Assembly (NCBI GenBank): GCA_009829735.1
Contig: CM020619.1
Span: 15,115,234 to 15,179,233, forward strand
Direction: 5' to 3'
Length of the DNA stretch: 64,000 nt
Source: Pyropia yezoensis
Lineage: Eukaryota > Rhodophyta > Bangiophyceae > Bangiales > Bangiaceae
Shown here: positions 11,397-22,078 of the stretch, piece by piece
Numbering within the stretch: position 1 is the first letter of the stretch
How the letters are laid out: each line of letters opens with the position of its first letter
Translations under genes and position numbers: made by a program
Notes under the pieces: generated by a model
Seen by the model: only the letters and a program-made list of their open reading frames with translations
Told to the model about the DNA's origin: nothing
Databases searched by the model: none

Positions 11397-11879
11397 CCCA
11401 TTGAGACGTTTAGCCGCCGACGGCGGGGTCGCGCCGGCCTGGGCGGTGCGCTGGACCGGAACGCACCGTGGGCTGTGCTGGAACCGCGGTGGTGGTGGAC
11501 GGGAGGGGCGGGGAAAAATCCGCAGCCGCGCCGGCGTTGGGGCGGGTGTGATTTGTCTGGTCTTGGGGGCGTTGCCCCCGCGCCCCCCTCCGCGCGCGAC
11601 ACCGTGTGCAGCCGTGTGCAGCCGTCTGCGGCCCCCGCCTGGCCGCCGGTGCGCCCACAACTGCGCTGCAGCGGCGGAGGGCCGCAGCACTCGCGACGGC
11701 GGGGCACAGGCGTCCGTGAGCCGGTCGCCTCACGCGCGTGCTTCGTGCGTGCTCCCGTCCCGTCGTGGTGGTGGGCCCTCGCCGTCGCATCCTCTCACAC
11801 CCCTCCCCCGCTCTCGTCTTCACTTGTCTATTTGGACACACTCGACGCCCACGCCATTGTCCCCGTCGGTGCGGTTGCG

Positions 11880-14800
11880 ATGGCGCACGTTGGCGCGGCC
11901 GCGGTTGGCGTCGCGGGTTCGGACGAGCCGGCGGCGCCAGCACGCCCCCCCCCGCCGCCGGACGGCGGGGGCCACTCGGGGAGTGACAGCGACGGCATCT
12001 CGCCGGCGAGGTCGGGGGACGTGACGTCGCTGGCACCGCCGTCGCCGGCGGGGTCGTCGGCAAGCGCCTCCTCCTCCTCCTCCTCCTCCTCCTCTTCCCT
12101 GTCCGACGTACCCAACGGCGGCGCGGGGGGCAGCGGCTTTCGCCGCCTCGACAGCGATGACGGCTGGGACGCGGCGGGCGGCCGCCTGGGCCGATTCACC
12201 CGCGGTCTCGGGGGGGTGGGCGCGGCGGGCCGGCTGGGTACGGGCGTCGGTGCCCGCCGCGGGTGGGCCGTCGGCGGGGGCCTTGGTGGGGGCGGCGGCG
12301 GCCTGGGTGGCCGCCCGCCCCCCGCCGGTGCAGGCGGTGCGGCCGCCACTGCCGGTGCACGGGCGGGCAAGCTCGCCGAGGCGTCCAAGGCGCGCGTGCG
12401 GGACGCGCTGCTGGCGCATGACCCCGGCGGCTACAAGCGGGCGCTGGCGGATAAGCACGCGCTGGAGCACATATTTTCTGGCCTCGACTCGCTGGGCGTG
12501 GCGGTCCACGCCGCCCGCTCCGACGGCCGCGACGACGTGGCGTTTGTGCTTGATGATGACCGCCGCAACGCGCGACGCGCGCTGGACGAGGCGCTCGCCA
12601 TGCCAAACGAGGCGGCCGCCCTGGACCGCATCCGGGCGGTCGAGGCGGCCATCGAGGCAAGCCTGGAAGTCGCCGCCGCGTCGGCCGAGGAGGCGGCTGC
12701 CGCGCGGGCGGCCGCGCACGCGGCGCTGCCGCTGTGGAAGCGGGTGTGGGACCTGGACAAGGACGGGGTGGTGTCGCTCAAGGAGAAGCGCCACTGGGTG
12801 ACGGGCATCCTCCTCCTTGTCACCGCCATTGGCTGTCTGGTGCTCATGGGGCTCCTCACGAAGTCCTATGTGGAAGATCACCACCACCCGTCGGTGGTGC
12901 TATCCGTCACGGAAAGGGCCGAGGTGGTCCTTCCGCCTTTTACGTTTTGCTTGCCGGGCCCTGCGTTTGCCACCATTGACCGGGTCGGCCCGGACGGTAG
13001 CCGGACTGGCCCGTACGCCGGCTTCCTCGGCAAGCCGCTCTTCATTCCTGAGTGGGTGCAGCTGCCCACCCCCATCGGCGGCGACCCCGTGCCACGCGAC
13101 AATAAGCCGTTCGACCCAGTACCCGCCGGTGGTGAAGCAGAGCTTATCGAGCTCCCGAATCCCCTTCCCGGCTGTGCCAATGCCAACGCAAGCCTTTCCC
13201 CCTTTGACAACGACACGTGCTTTTCGTGCTATGAGATGTGGCGGCAGCACACTCTCTACGGAGGGGGGTCTGTCGAGGAAAACCTCAACAGCACTGTCGA
13301 CTTGGCATTTCGCACGTATGCTCCCTATTCTGCGTGCCTCGCGAACGCAGAGGACCTGCCAGATAATGTGATCACTGAGTTGCGGGCGGTCATTACCAGC
13401 AACTTTACGACGCTTGTATCCCGCGGCGTGCTCCGCGCGGCTGCTGGCAGTCCTGCCGTTGTTCCAGGTGACGGAATTACCCTCAGCCGTGAGCAGCTAT
13501 GCAACGTGGTTTTCTTTTCAGGCGTCTTTTATCCCCTTCTCCGCGGCGGTGGCGCGGCCTATGTGCGCAGCGGGTCGGGGGGTGCAGGTAGCTGGACGCT
13601 CGCACCCGGCACGGGCCCCATCTTGCAAGGTCGTCACATTGGCGCAGGCCACGCGCTCGACCTCCACATCCTTCCCGCCGTGATCGGGGCCAACACCGCT
13701 GCCGCTGCGCGGCAGGCGACGCGGAACGAGGCGCGGTCCCATGCCTCCCTCCCTGGCTTTCCCGTTGGCGCCGCGCTACCCGGCGAGCTTACGCAGGTGC
13801 TGCTGACCAAGAGGATCTTCGGGAAGGACGTTCAGGGCCCAGGATCTCCACGGGAGCTGCGCTACGAAGCCCGTGTCGACGGCTACTCACGGGCGGTACC
13901 CCGGCCCGCCCCGGGCTTCCACGAGCTGATTGTCTCGATCGGCCTCGAGACGTTCCTCGTCGACGATTTTGAGCGGCAGCCCCATTATACGTTCGTGCAG
14001 TTCCTCGAGCAGGTACGCGCCGCAGCCTGATTTTTTTTCTTTGCCGCCACCGTTACCTGTGAGCATTGTTGGTCACGTGCGCCGCGTTTTTGTTCGCCTG
14101 CAGGGATGCTCCTACTTGGATGCACATTGGCCCAGCTCTCTGTCCTAGAGATGGGCCTTGGCTGGATACTGACGTAGTGCTGCCGTGTCGTCCATGCCCT
14201 CATCCGCTCCTTTTATTGTGTTCGTACATGTGCTCTTGGCGCCGTCTCTTCTCCCCGCCCTCTGCACAGATTACTGGCTACACGGCCAATTTTTTCGTAC
14301 GTGCCTCTATTGCCCGAGCTTGGTAGACGCTGCTGCGGACGTGTACTGTGGGGGTCTGTTCGGCGTTGGCATCCAGCGCATGGACCCTCGTGGCCGCTGG
14401 TTTGGAGTGGGGCAACCCCCATCGTGTGCCTCAGCTGCGCTCAATTGAGTGGCGATGCCCAGATGGGGTGAGCCTGTTGCAGTACTAACGCACTTCCGGA
14501 TTTGTATTGATGGTTCTCTGCCTTTTCCCCGAGCCACCTTGCGCCGCGATTGTTGCTTTTCCCCTCTCTTTTCTTCACTCGCACGACCCGCAGGACATCA
14601 GCGTCTTCACCCTCATCGTGGTCCCCATTCTCTTCGCTTTCCACAAGCGCGACAAGGCACGCACCGAGGCCCTGGCGGCGGCCGCTGCCGCCGACGCCGC
14701 CGACGCTCCCGACCCAAGCGCCGCCCTGGGCACCACCCCCGTTCTTACGCCCATGGCTCACATCACGCCGGGGTCGTCCAGCTTTTACCGCCGCCGTCGC

Positions 14801-15061
14801 TTGCCGTCAGAGGGAGCCGGTGGTGGCGTCCGTTTTGGCGTCGGCAGCGGTGGCGGTGGCGTGGTTGGGGGCGCAGAGGCGGCTAGTGGCTCATTGCAGG
14901 GCAGTGCGTCGGTTGCGTCGGAGCTGGCGGCTGCAAGGGGCGGCCGCAGTCTGGGTGGGTGGATCCTCCGATATGGTGCCGGGGGGGGGCGTCAGGGCGC
15001 ACGACGGGGGGGGGGGCAGACCCGCCGGCAGGCCGACAGTAGCGATGAAGACGTGGTTTGA
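11880..15061 (+). CDS. EF-hand protein with two membrane segments and a Cys-rich loop, channel-like topology
   Basis: The model is exons 11880-14012 and 14594-15061, about 866 residues; the junction CAG|GTACGC ... CCGCAG|GAC keeps the frame. Residues 1-200 are disordered with Ser and Gly runs. Residues near 290 carry an EF-hand-like loop DLDKDGVVSLKE. A membrane segment follows at about 305-325 (WVTGILLLVTAIGCLVLMG). The large loop then starts LPPFTFCLPG and holds Cys-containing stretches (DNDTCFSCYEMW) and possible N-glycosylation sites. Exon 2 begins with a second hydrophobic segment (DISVFTLIVVPILFAF) and ends in a basic, Gly/Ala-rich tail. Short inside termini, two spans and a Cys-rich outside loop recall DEG/ENaC-type channels, including the Phe-Pro...Cys motif after the first span, but similarity is weak and I do not claim the family. 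Without splicing the protein would stop at 14030 and lose the second span. Confidence 0.65.
14013..14593 (+). other. Intron with GT..AG ends
   Basis: The 581-base segment starts GTACGC and ends CCCGCAG. In-frame translation would hit a stop at 14030, whereas joining at these sites continues the frame (phase 0) into a hydrophobic segment with a basic flank. No other gene is visible in it. Confidence 0.65.
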
Positions 15062-15537
15062 AGGAGCGGCGGTGCGAGGGTGGGGGGCGGGGGACAGAGA
15101 CATTGGGCTGGCCCTCGGTGGCATGCATTCCTCATGGGAGGTTGGCTCGGGAAGGAGCGATACATAGCGCCTGTGCGTCGCAGCGGAAAAGTGACTGCGC
15201 GTGGATAGCCAACGGTGAAGTCGTCCTTTCTGTTTGCTGTACGTAAGTAGTGTTTTTTTGCGTCATGAACGAAAAGAGGCGTGGCCACGAGCCACATTCT
15301 GCGGAGCATAAAGTTGAATAAGTAAATACATGGCTGTCTAGCCAGTCAGTTGCTTAGTCCAAACCTCTTGCCAAGGTCATCCATCCACTGTGCGTGACTG
15401 TCCCACGTTGAGGCGTGCCGCACACGCCCAAGTCGCGGCGCGGTGGGATCCAACCCACCGCGGCGGGTCCATCCTGCCCATCTCTTTGCTCGTCCATCTT
15501 TCTTGCCCTGCTACGGCCTTCTATCTTAACTGCCACC
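15062..15537. other. Intergenic region before the dynamin gene
   Basis: It holds the presumed 3' end of the preceding gene and the leader of the dynamin-related gene, which becomes pyrimidine-rich just before the start (15480-15535). The frame of the dynamin gene is open back to 15415, but the ATG in perfect Kozak context lies at 15538. No other feature was found. Confidence 0.5.
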
Positions 15538-17856
15538 ATGGAGCGCCTCATCCCCGTCATCAACCGGCTGCACGAGACGTTCGCACGGTGCGGCCTGAAG
15601 GCGGCGCCGGTGGACCTCCCCCAAATCACCGTCGTCGGTTCCCAGTCGTCGGGAAAGTCGTCGGTCCTGGAGGCGCTGGTCGGCTTTGACTTTCTCCCCC
15701 GTGGCTCGGGGATTGTGACGCGGTGCCCCATCGTCATTGAGATGATGCACGTCAAGGCGTCCGAGCCGATGCCCGAGTCGGTCCCCGGCGACGCGTACGT
15801 CATGTTCTTGTCGCGTCCTGGGGAGCTGTTTACCGACATGGAGGTGGTGCGCACTGAGATATCCGCGCAGATGGAGAAGGTGGCGGGTAGCAGCAAGGGC
15901 ATTTCCCCGACCCCTGTCATCATGCGCGTCTTTTCTCGCCACGTGGTGGACCTGACTCTCATTGACCTGCCTGGGCTAACCAAGGTGGCTGTGGGTGACC
16001 AGCCTGAGGACATTGAGAAGCTGGTGCGTGAGATGATTCTTGCCTTTATCAAGCGGCCCAACGCCATTGTTCTGGCCGTCCACCCCGCCAATACCGACCT
16101 GGCCACGTCTGACGCGCTACAGCTGGCCAAGCGGGTCGACCCGTCGGGGATGCGGACTTTGGGCGTCATTACCAAGCTGGACCTCATGGACGACGGCACC
16201 GACGCGCGGGATATGCTAGCGGGTCGGATTGTGCCTCTTCACCACGGCTACGTGGGCGTCGTCAACCGCTCACAAGCAGATATCACCGCGTCTCGGACGA
16301 TTGCGTCAGCGCGTGAGGCTGAGTCCTCCTTCTTTTCGTCCCACCCACTGTACGCATCGTCGGCGTCCCGGATGGGAGCGGCGTACCTTGCTACCAAGCT
16401 GTCGGGCCTGCTCATGGAGCACATCCGGGCGTGTCTGCCGTCGCTTCGGTCGCAGCTCGATACGCTGCTAGTCGAGCAACGGGCGCGGCTGGACTTGCTG
16501 GGCCCCCCCCCGCCCAATAGCGAGGGCGAGGGTGCCGGTGCAGCGCTGCTACAGTTGCTGACGCGCTATGCCAATGAGTTTGGGGCCGCCTTGGACGGGC
16601 GGGCTGGCGGCGCAGCTGCCACGCGGGAACTGTTTGGCGGTGCTCGCTTGAACTACATCTTCCACGACGTGTACGCAGCAGAGCTAGAATCCATGACCCC
16701 CTTTGAGACGCTCACCACGGAGGATATCCGGACGGCGATTCGCAACGCCACCGGCCACCGGACACCCCTGTTTGTGCCCGAGGGCGCTTTTGAGCTCCTC
16801 GTCAAGCGGCTGATCGTGCGCTTCTTGCCCCCTGCTTTGGCGTGCGTAGACTTGGTTTACCGTGACCTGGTCACCCTGGCCGATTCACTGCAGGGGGAGG
16901 AGCTCGCTCGCTTCCCCCGCCTCCGCCGTGCCGTGGGCGACGTGACTCGCGGGCTATTGGCCGCCCACAAGGCACCCGCGGCACAGACGGTCAAAGACCT
17001 GCTGGCTATGGAGACCAGCTTCATCAACACGCGGCATCCCCACTTTGTGGGCGGCTCCGCCGCTATGGAACAGGTCCGTCGCAACCGGGAGGCTGCAGAG
17101 GAGGCCGAAGCCGAGGCGGCCGACGCTGCGGATGCTGCGGCCGCCGCGTCGTCGGGCGTGAATGGGCGGGCGGGGCGGGACTACCTTCCAGCCTCCTCGT
17201 TTGGGGCCGCTGCGTACGATGACCCCGCTCGCGGCGGGGGCCGCTCGTCCTCTCAGCGTCGGCCGGGCCGGCAGTTGCCCGACTCTCCCGACCGATGGGT
17301 CAATGGAGTGTTATTAGGCCATGAAGCGGCGCCTGATGGCCCCGCATCGTATTCCAATAACGGTGGGCGGGGCATTGCCGGGGTGTCCTCCCACCGACGG
17401 AACCGGGTGGCAGCGGCTGGCGCGCCACCCACCGGCGGCGCAACTGGCGGTGGTGGGCGGGCGGACAAGCGTAAGCAGACCCCACGTGTGACAGACTCAG
17501 ACGTGATGCCATCACACCTGACGGTCCGTGGGGATGAGCCGCTTTCCGAACGGGAGCGCACCGAGATGGATCTTATCCGCCTCCTCCTGTCCTCCTACTT
17601 TGACCTCGTGCGGGTGCGGGTGGCAGACCTTGTGCCCAAGGCGGTCATGTGCTTTTTGGTGAACAAGGCCAAGAGCAGCCTGCAGAGCGAGCTCGTCACG
17701 AAACTGTACGCCCGTGAGCGCTTTGCCGAGTTGATGGCTGAGGACGAAGGTGCGTCCGCGGACAGGCGAAACACTGCGGTGTTGGTCGAGGCCGCTGAGG
17801 CCGCGGTCGCCATTGTGAATGAGGTCAGGGACCTGGGCACCGACGCCTTGGCTTGA
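15538..17856 (+). CDS. Dynamin-related GTPase of the Dnm1/DRP type
   Basis: The product has about 772 residues. The GTPase domain begins at once (MERLIPVINRLHETF) and shows all signature motifs: P-loop GSQSSGKS at 34-41, switch threonine in IVTRCP, DLPGLTKV at 143-150, TKLD at about 212 and the VNRSQ motif near 242. A middle domain follows. Residues about 520-650 are an Ala/Gly/Ser-rich insertion where animal dynamins carry a PH domain. The C-terminal GTPase effector domain (about 665-765, MDLIRLLLSSYFDLVRVRVA) is complete. There is no PH domain and no proline-rich tail, as in mitochondrial and peroxisomal fission proteins (yeast Dnm1, plant DRP3). By family knowledge it would assemble into rings that constrict membranes. 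The start GCCACCATGG is strong. Confidence 0.93.
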   Translation: MERLIPVINRLHETFARCGLKAAPVDLPQITVVGSQSSGKSSVLEALVGFDFLPRGSGIVTRCPIVIEMMHVKASEPMPESVPGDAYVMFLSRPGELFTDMEVVRTEISAQMEKVAGSSKGISPTPVIMRVFSRHVVDLTLIDLPGLTKVAVGDQPEDIEKLVREMILAFIKRPNAIVLAVHPANTDLATSDALQLAKRVDPSGMRTLGVITKLDLMDDGTDARDMLAGRIVPLHHGYVGVVNRSQADITASRTIASAREAESSFFSSHPLYASSASRMGAAYLATKLSGLLMEHIRACLPSLRSQLDTLLVEQRARLDLLGPPPPNSEGEGAGAALLQLLTRYANEFGAALDGRAGGAAATRELFGGARLNYIFHDVYAAELESMTPFETLTTEDIRTAIRNATGHRTPLFVPEGAFELLVKRLIVRFLPPALACVDLVYRDLVTLADSLQGEELARFPRLRRAVGDVTRGLLAAHKAPAAQTVKDLLAMETSFINTRHPHFVGGSAAMEQVRRNREAAEEAEAEAADAADAAAAASSGVNGRAGRDYLPASSFGAAAYDDPARGGGRSSSQRRPGRQLPDSPDRWVNGVLLGHEAAPDGPASYSNNGGRGIAGVSSHRRNRVAAAGAPPTGGATGGGGRADKRKQTPRVTDSDVMPSHLTVRGDEPLSERERTEMDLIRLLLSSYFDLVRVRVADLVPKAVMCFLVNKAKSSLQSELVTKLYARERFAELMAEDEGASADRRNTAVLVEAAEAAVAIVNEVRDLGTDALA

Positions 17857-18274
17857 GCACGGCGGTAGGTGACGTATACATAGAACGGTACATAGTCTTG
17901 TCACACTATCTGAGCGCATATGCCAGATGTGGCACACAATGGAGGCTTGCGTAGATGGAGGCATGCGTCGGACATCGAGAGAGCACCCAAGAGGATCGAT
18001 CACACGAGTGCACGATACACTGGACGCCGGAGACATGCGCACCACCGTGCAGGGAGCGCGTCTGGCAGTACATACGACATCACCCGCTCGGAGTCCGGCC
18101 GAGCCGTTGAAGTTTGGAATCACCTAAAGCCGTACATCTTTCTCCAACAGTCGTAGGAAAAACACAACAGCCCCACCCGCCCACACGAACCCTGGCAGCG
18201 CGTGCTTGATCCTCCCCCACCACGTTGCCGCTGCACCACCACCACAACACCTTCTCATGGCAACTGCAGCACGT
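17857..18274. other. Gap between convergent genes
   Basis: The dynamin-related gene (plus) and the eS10 gene (minus) end facing each other; the 418 bases between them must hold both 3' untranslated regions. No coding or structural feature is apparent. Confidence 0.6.
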
Positions 18275-18802
18275 TTAAAGCGCCTGTGGTGCGCCTGGCG
18301 CCGGGCGGTACGCATCCCGGCCGCCGTCGCGCGAACCGCCAAAGCCGCCAGCACCACGACCGACGCCGCCGCTGGCGCCCTCGCGGAAGGACGGGCGGAA
18401 CTCGCCGCCTGGCCCCATCTTCTTGTCGCCATAGCCGCCACCACCACCTCCCCGGCCACCGGCCCCCGGCGGCCCACCCGCACCTGGCGGGCCACCCATC
18501 CCACCCGGCGCACGGGTCGGCTTCTTCAGGGTAGCGGGGATGATCTCAGACGGCAGGTTCAGGTAGCCCCGCAGGTACTCAATGCCCTCGTCCGTCAGGA
18601 AGTAGTAATAGTAGCACCACGAGAACTGCTTCTTCACGTAGCCGCGCGACATAAGCGACTGCATCAGCTTGACCACGTGCAGGTTGGGCACATCCTTCAG
18701 GTCAATGTGCTTCTTGGCACCAAGATCCTCCTTGGCCACCATCACGCCATCCTTGAAGAGCTGGGAATACACAGCCAGGCGGTCCTTTTTCGGGACGAGC
18801 AT
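18275..18802 (-). CDS. RPS10: 40S ribosomal protein S10 (eS10)
   Basis: The product has 175 residues. It starts [16 protein letters not shown], which matches the invariant start of eukaryotic S10 proteins. The winged-helix body is recognisable throughout: [19 protein letters not shown], the aromatic stretch [19 protein letters not shown], then [11 protein letters not shown]. The tail (from about residue 103) is Gly/Arg/Pro-rich and longer on Gly than in animals. It belongs to the head of the small ribosomal subunit. The frame is open upstream to 19000, but homology starts exactly at the ATG at 18802, which I use. No intron is needed. Confidence 0.95.
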   Translation of the reverse strand: MLVPKKDRLAVYSQLFKDGVMVAKEDLGAKKHIDLKDVPNLHVVKLMQSLMSRGYVKKQFSWCYYYYFLTDEGIEYLRGYLNLPSEIIPATLKKPTRAPGGMGGPPGAGGPPGAGGRGGGGGGYGDKKMGPGGEFRPSFREGASGGVGRGAGGFGGSRDGGRDAYRPAPGAPQAL

Positions 18803-19318
18803 GATGCCGACGGTCGCAGCGCGCGTGAGCCACGCGCGCTGTGGAGAAGGCGGGGGAAGACGGGGGAGCGACGTCAACACAGTCGCCGCGATGCAGAGGG
18901 TGTACCGGAGGCGGGGAAAATGGTGCCGTTGGCGACGACCACGGCCGGCGTCGAGTGGGGTCAGTCGATCGTCGGCGCGGCGATGGCGACCGAGCTGCAC
19001 ACTCGAACGCCATTGGTCAATAGGCCAATTGGCGTCAAGAACTCAATTGAGGTCATTCGAAGATAGCAACCGGAAAACGCAAGGATCATACCGGATGAAC
19101 TTTACAGAAAGAAGTAGCCCGAAGACAGAACAGCTGTCCCGGGGATTTTATTGGTACGTAGAAGGGTGACGAACAGGTTAGGATTTTCATTAGTTCATGA
19201 AAACTGCTGTGTCTTGTTCTCTGTATGAATACTTTGACACCAACCTCCAGGCGTGATGCTGGGGGATTGTCACCCCCCACCACCCCCCCTCCGAACGTCC
19301 GGTCCCCCAAGGGAACCT

Positions 19319-19618
19319 TCAACCGTCCACCCCCTTCAGAAGCGCTGAATTGGACACGGCCCGCCTGTTGCAAGCCCCACAAGGGACGGCGGACAGCGCC
19401 TTGAGCGGGGTGGTGTAAATAGCGCGTCGCCGGCGGGCGAGCGCCAGGTCCACCGCCGCCTCCCCGCACGCCGTCTTGCCGCCGCTCGTCGGCGCCGCCA
19501 CGAGCACCGACCGGCCGCGGGGCCCAACGCACGCGAGCTTTGATTTGGAGAGAATACATCTACGAGGGCTACGGTGTACAGCGTGTCCGACGAGAGCAGG
19601 ACTGCCAAGAATAGCCAT
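19319..19618 (-). pseudogene. Fragment of a Ski2/ISE2-like DExH RNA helicase
   Basis: The 99-codon frame contains SVLVAAPTSGGKT (19510-19472, motif I, Walker A) followed by GEAAVDLALARRRRAIYTTP and LKALS (motif Ia). This order and wording are typical of Ski2-like helicases, in particular plant ISE2-type proteins. The similarity ends abruptly after ALS and no motif II (DEVH) or later motif follows. It therefore looks like a captured or decayed fragment of about 40 recognisable residues between the eS10 and methyltransferase genes. Confidence 0.6.
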
Positions 19619-19707
19619 CGACTGGGCCTAACCAACAGCAGCCATGCCGAGAGCGTCCACAGCGAATAAACAGAATAAGCGGTCACGAACGGCCTGCAGC
19701 ACCCACC

Positions 19708-22078
19708 CTACCGCACCTTGATGGCCACAAAGAACAGACAATCATAGAAGGTAGTGCTAAGGCTCTTAGCGTTGGCCCCGTACGTGCACCGGCGAGTCTC
19801 CTTACGGAGGATGCGGAAACCGGACAAGCAGATCACACGCAGCAGCTCCTCTTCCGTCAGCTCGACAGAGGGCTCAGTAAAGAGGTCCGCGTACTTGAAG
19901 TTGAGCGGGCTCAGCGACGTCCACACCCCACCGCCCTTGAGCACCGACGAGATGGTCCGCACCGACGCAACCACATTATGAGCGGTACCAAGAAAGAAGC
20001 TCGTCGCCACGCAATCCCACGAGCCCGCCTCAGCAGGGTCACAAAATACGTCCAGGAAGTCCCCCGCGCGCATGCTGAAGTCCGCCCCGGCGGGCAGGGC
20101 CCGCGGATCCACATCAGGCACCACAACCGGCCGCAGTTGCTCTGCTTCAGAGCGCACATGGGAGACCTGGTGCGCGTATGGGTAGAGACCAACACCCCCA
20201 CGGCGGGGCGCGTTGAGCACCCAGTTGGACGCGAGTAACGCAAACAGGTTGGACTCAGAGCCTTGCACAGCGAAGCCCGCCCGCGCCAGCTCCCACGCCA
20301 GGCGTCCATACGCCGCACCCGGAACCAGCACCCGAAACGCAGACCGCGGGTTCACCGCATCACTGAGGAGGCCCGACCCCTCCGCCTCCAAAAACGCCTC
20401 CTCCACCGCCGCGAGCAATGGGGTGTAAACTGCCTCGCGCTCGGGGCGACCCTCCTCAGACCAGTCGCGGGTGAGAGCGGCCATAACGTCCACCATGGCG
20501 GAAAGGTCCTCGTCCAGCAGCCGCGCCGAGTCCACACCCTCCGCCGTCAACTGCTGGGCCTCCTCACTCACTAGAGCACCAGCCGCACCAGAGGGTGCGG
20601 ACGCCACCGCAGACGACAGCGGGGAAAGACCCCCAATACCCTCGCCCAGTGACGCACCTCCCGCTGCGCCAGGGCCCCTGCTGGCTTCAACCCCCCCGCC
20701 GCCGCCCCCCTCAGCATCCCCGCTGTCAGTATGGCCACCCTCCCCTCCGTTGACAACCACCGTCGAGGCCGCGGAGCCTGGAGAGGTGGCTGAGCTCAGC
20801 GGCGAGCCTGACGCTCCCCCCACCTGCCCACTCGCCACACCACCCCCGTTGGCAACGTCCTCGCCAGCCCCCGTACTGCCGCCGTTCCCCACGGTAGCCA
20901 CCGCAGCCGCCAGGGACGCGGTGGACATGTGCAACATGGGCGCCACCGATGGATGAACGACCGCCTCAATTAGCGAGGCGTTGATCTCCACCGCCTCGGC
21001 CATGCGGCTGAGCTTGAGCGGGAACTGTCGCAGGAGCAGTCGGTCTGCGACGGGCAGTGCCTGATAGTACTGGGCCTTGCGGTCCAGCAAACGCAGGCCG
21101 TTGGAGCGGTACCTTTGAAAGGCGCCCGCCACCCGGTCCAGGCGGGCGCGGGATTCCGCCTCGGCCTCGGCGTACTCATCCGCCCCGCCGTCGCCATCGG
21201 CGCCAGCGGCGGCACCTGCATCTTTAGAGCCCCCCGACGGCGCAGGCGCGCCGCCCGTCACCCCTGGAGGCACACTCCCAGTACCAGTCGCTGCCGAGGT
21301 CGTTGCCAGAGCGTCCACGACGGGGGACGCCCCCGCCGCCGACGCAGACGACGCCACCGCCGCACTCGTGGCCGATGCAGCCAAGGCAGCCGTGGACGCC
21401 GGCCCGCGAGATGCGCCCACGACCGCGTCCGTCATGGATGTGACGGGGGCCTGGTCGGACGCACGTGTGACGGCCTCCGCCGGTGGAGGGTCGGCCGCAG
21501 CAGGGGATGCTTCCTCGCCCGCGGTAGCCGCAGCCTTCTCGGAGGCAGGCGGCAGCGTCGCCAGCTGCAGGTCGGCCGATGTAGACGAGGGGTTGTTCGA
21601 CAAGCGCAGGTCCTGCGCCGGAAAAAGTACCACCACCAAAGACCCGCACAGCCGCGTCAATGTAACAACGTGGAGCATATGCGAGGCAAGAGCAACATCT
21701 GAAGAGTAACAGACATGACGCGTCAGTTACTGTTCAGGCACCCTTCGTGAACTCCCCAGGACCCGCGCTCCCATTGCCTTAAAGATAGAGAGCTTGGCAG
21801 CCCTGGGCGATGGAACCAACAGGCCTGCACCCCAAAAGACAGTCGCATCTCCCCCGCTCCCCCCCCTCCCCCCGTCACGTGGCACGCTCCTGTGGAACCC
21901 CACGCCCGTCGCAGCTCCGCGTCATCCAACAACGGCGCGACGCCCACGACGCGGCACGCGCGGAATATCTCGTCATGCGCCAACGTACCGCGAGGAGGGA
22001 GCCAGGCTCCTGGCTGGGCAGCGGCGCTACGGGCGCCTCCGCGGCTTCCGGGGCGGCCGAGCGGAAGAGGAAGGACAT
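19708..22078 (-). CDS. Carnosine N-methyltransferase-like enzyme (N2227 family)
   Basis: The model is exon 1 at 22078-21989 and exon 2 at 21612-19708, about 664 residues. Exon 1 starts in a CCACCATGT context (MSFLFRSAAPEAAEAP) and ends before GTACGT; exon 2 begins after a TTTTTCCGGCGCAG acceptor, both phase 0. The N-terminal third and the middle are Ala/Ser/Gly-rich. Homology to CARNMT1/N2227 proteins covers VAGAFQRYRSNGLRLLDRKA (about 200), the SAM-binding glycine motif RVLVPGAAYGRLAWELARAG (about 455) and WDCVATSFFLGTAHNV (about 560). Family members methylate carnosine on the imidazole ring using SAM. Here residues usually conserved differ: FFLG where FF[IL]D is usual, and SPLNFKY where GPLLYHF is usual. 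The substrate may thus differ. A shorter model would start at an ATG at 21678, inside the proposed intron. Confidence 0.82.
21613..21988 (-). other. Intron of the methyltransferase gene
   Basis: On the minus strand it starts GTACGT after codon 30 and ends in a pyrimidine-rich acceptor ending GCGCAG. Joining phase 0 to phase 0 links a good Kozak start to the long frame. The evidence is sequence pattern only. Confidence 0.55.

Noticed and set aside
18803-19000. N-terminal extension of eS10
   Set aside because: Ribosomal protein eS10 begins with ML[IV]PKK, found exactly at 18802; the upstream codons are leader.
21613-21678. ATG at 21678 as start of the methyltransferase
   Set aside because: The first 22 codons lie before a pyrimidine-rich acceptor, and a better Kozak start with a matching donor exists upstream. 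It stays an alternative.
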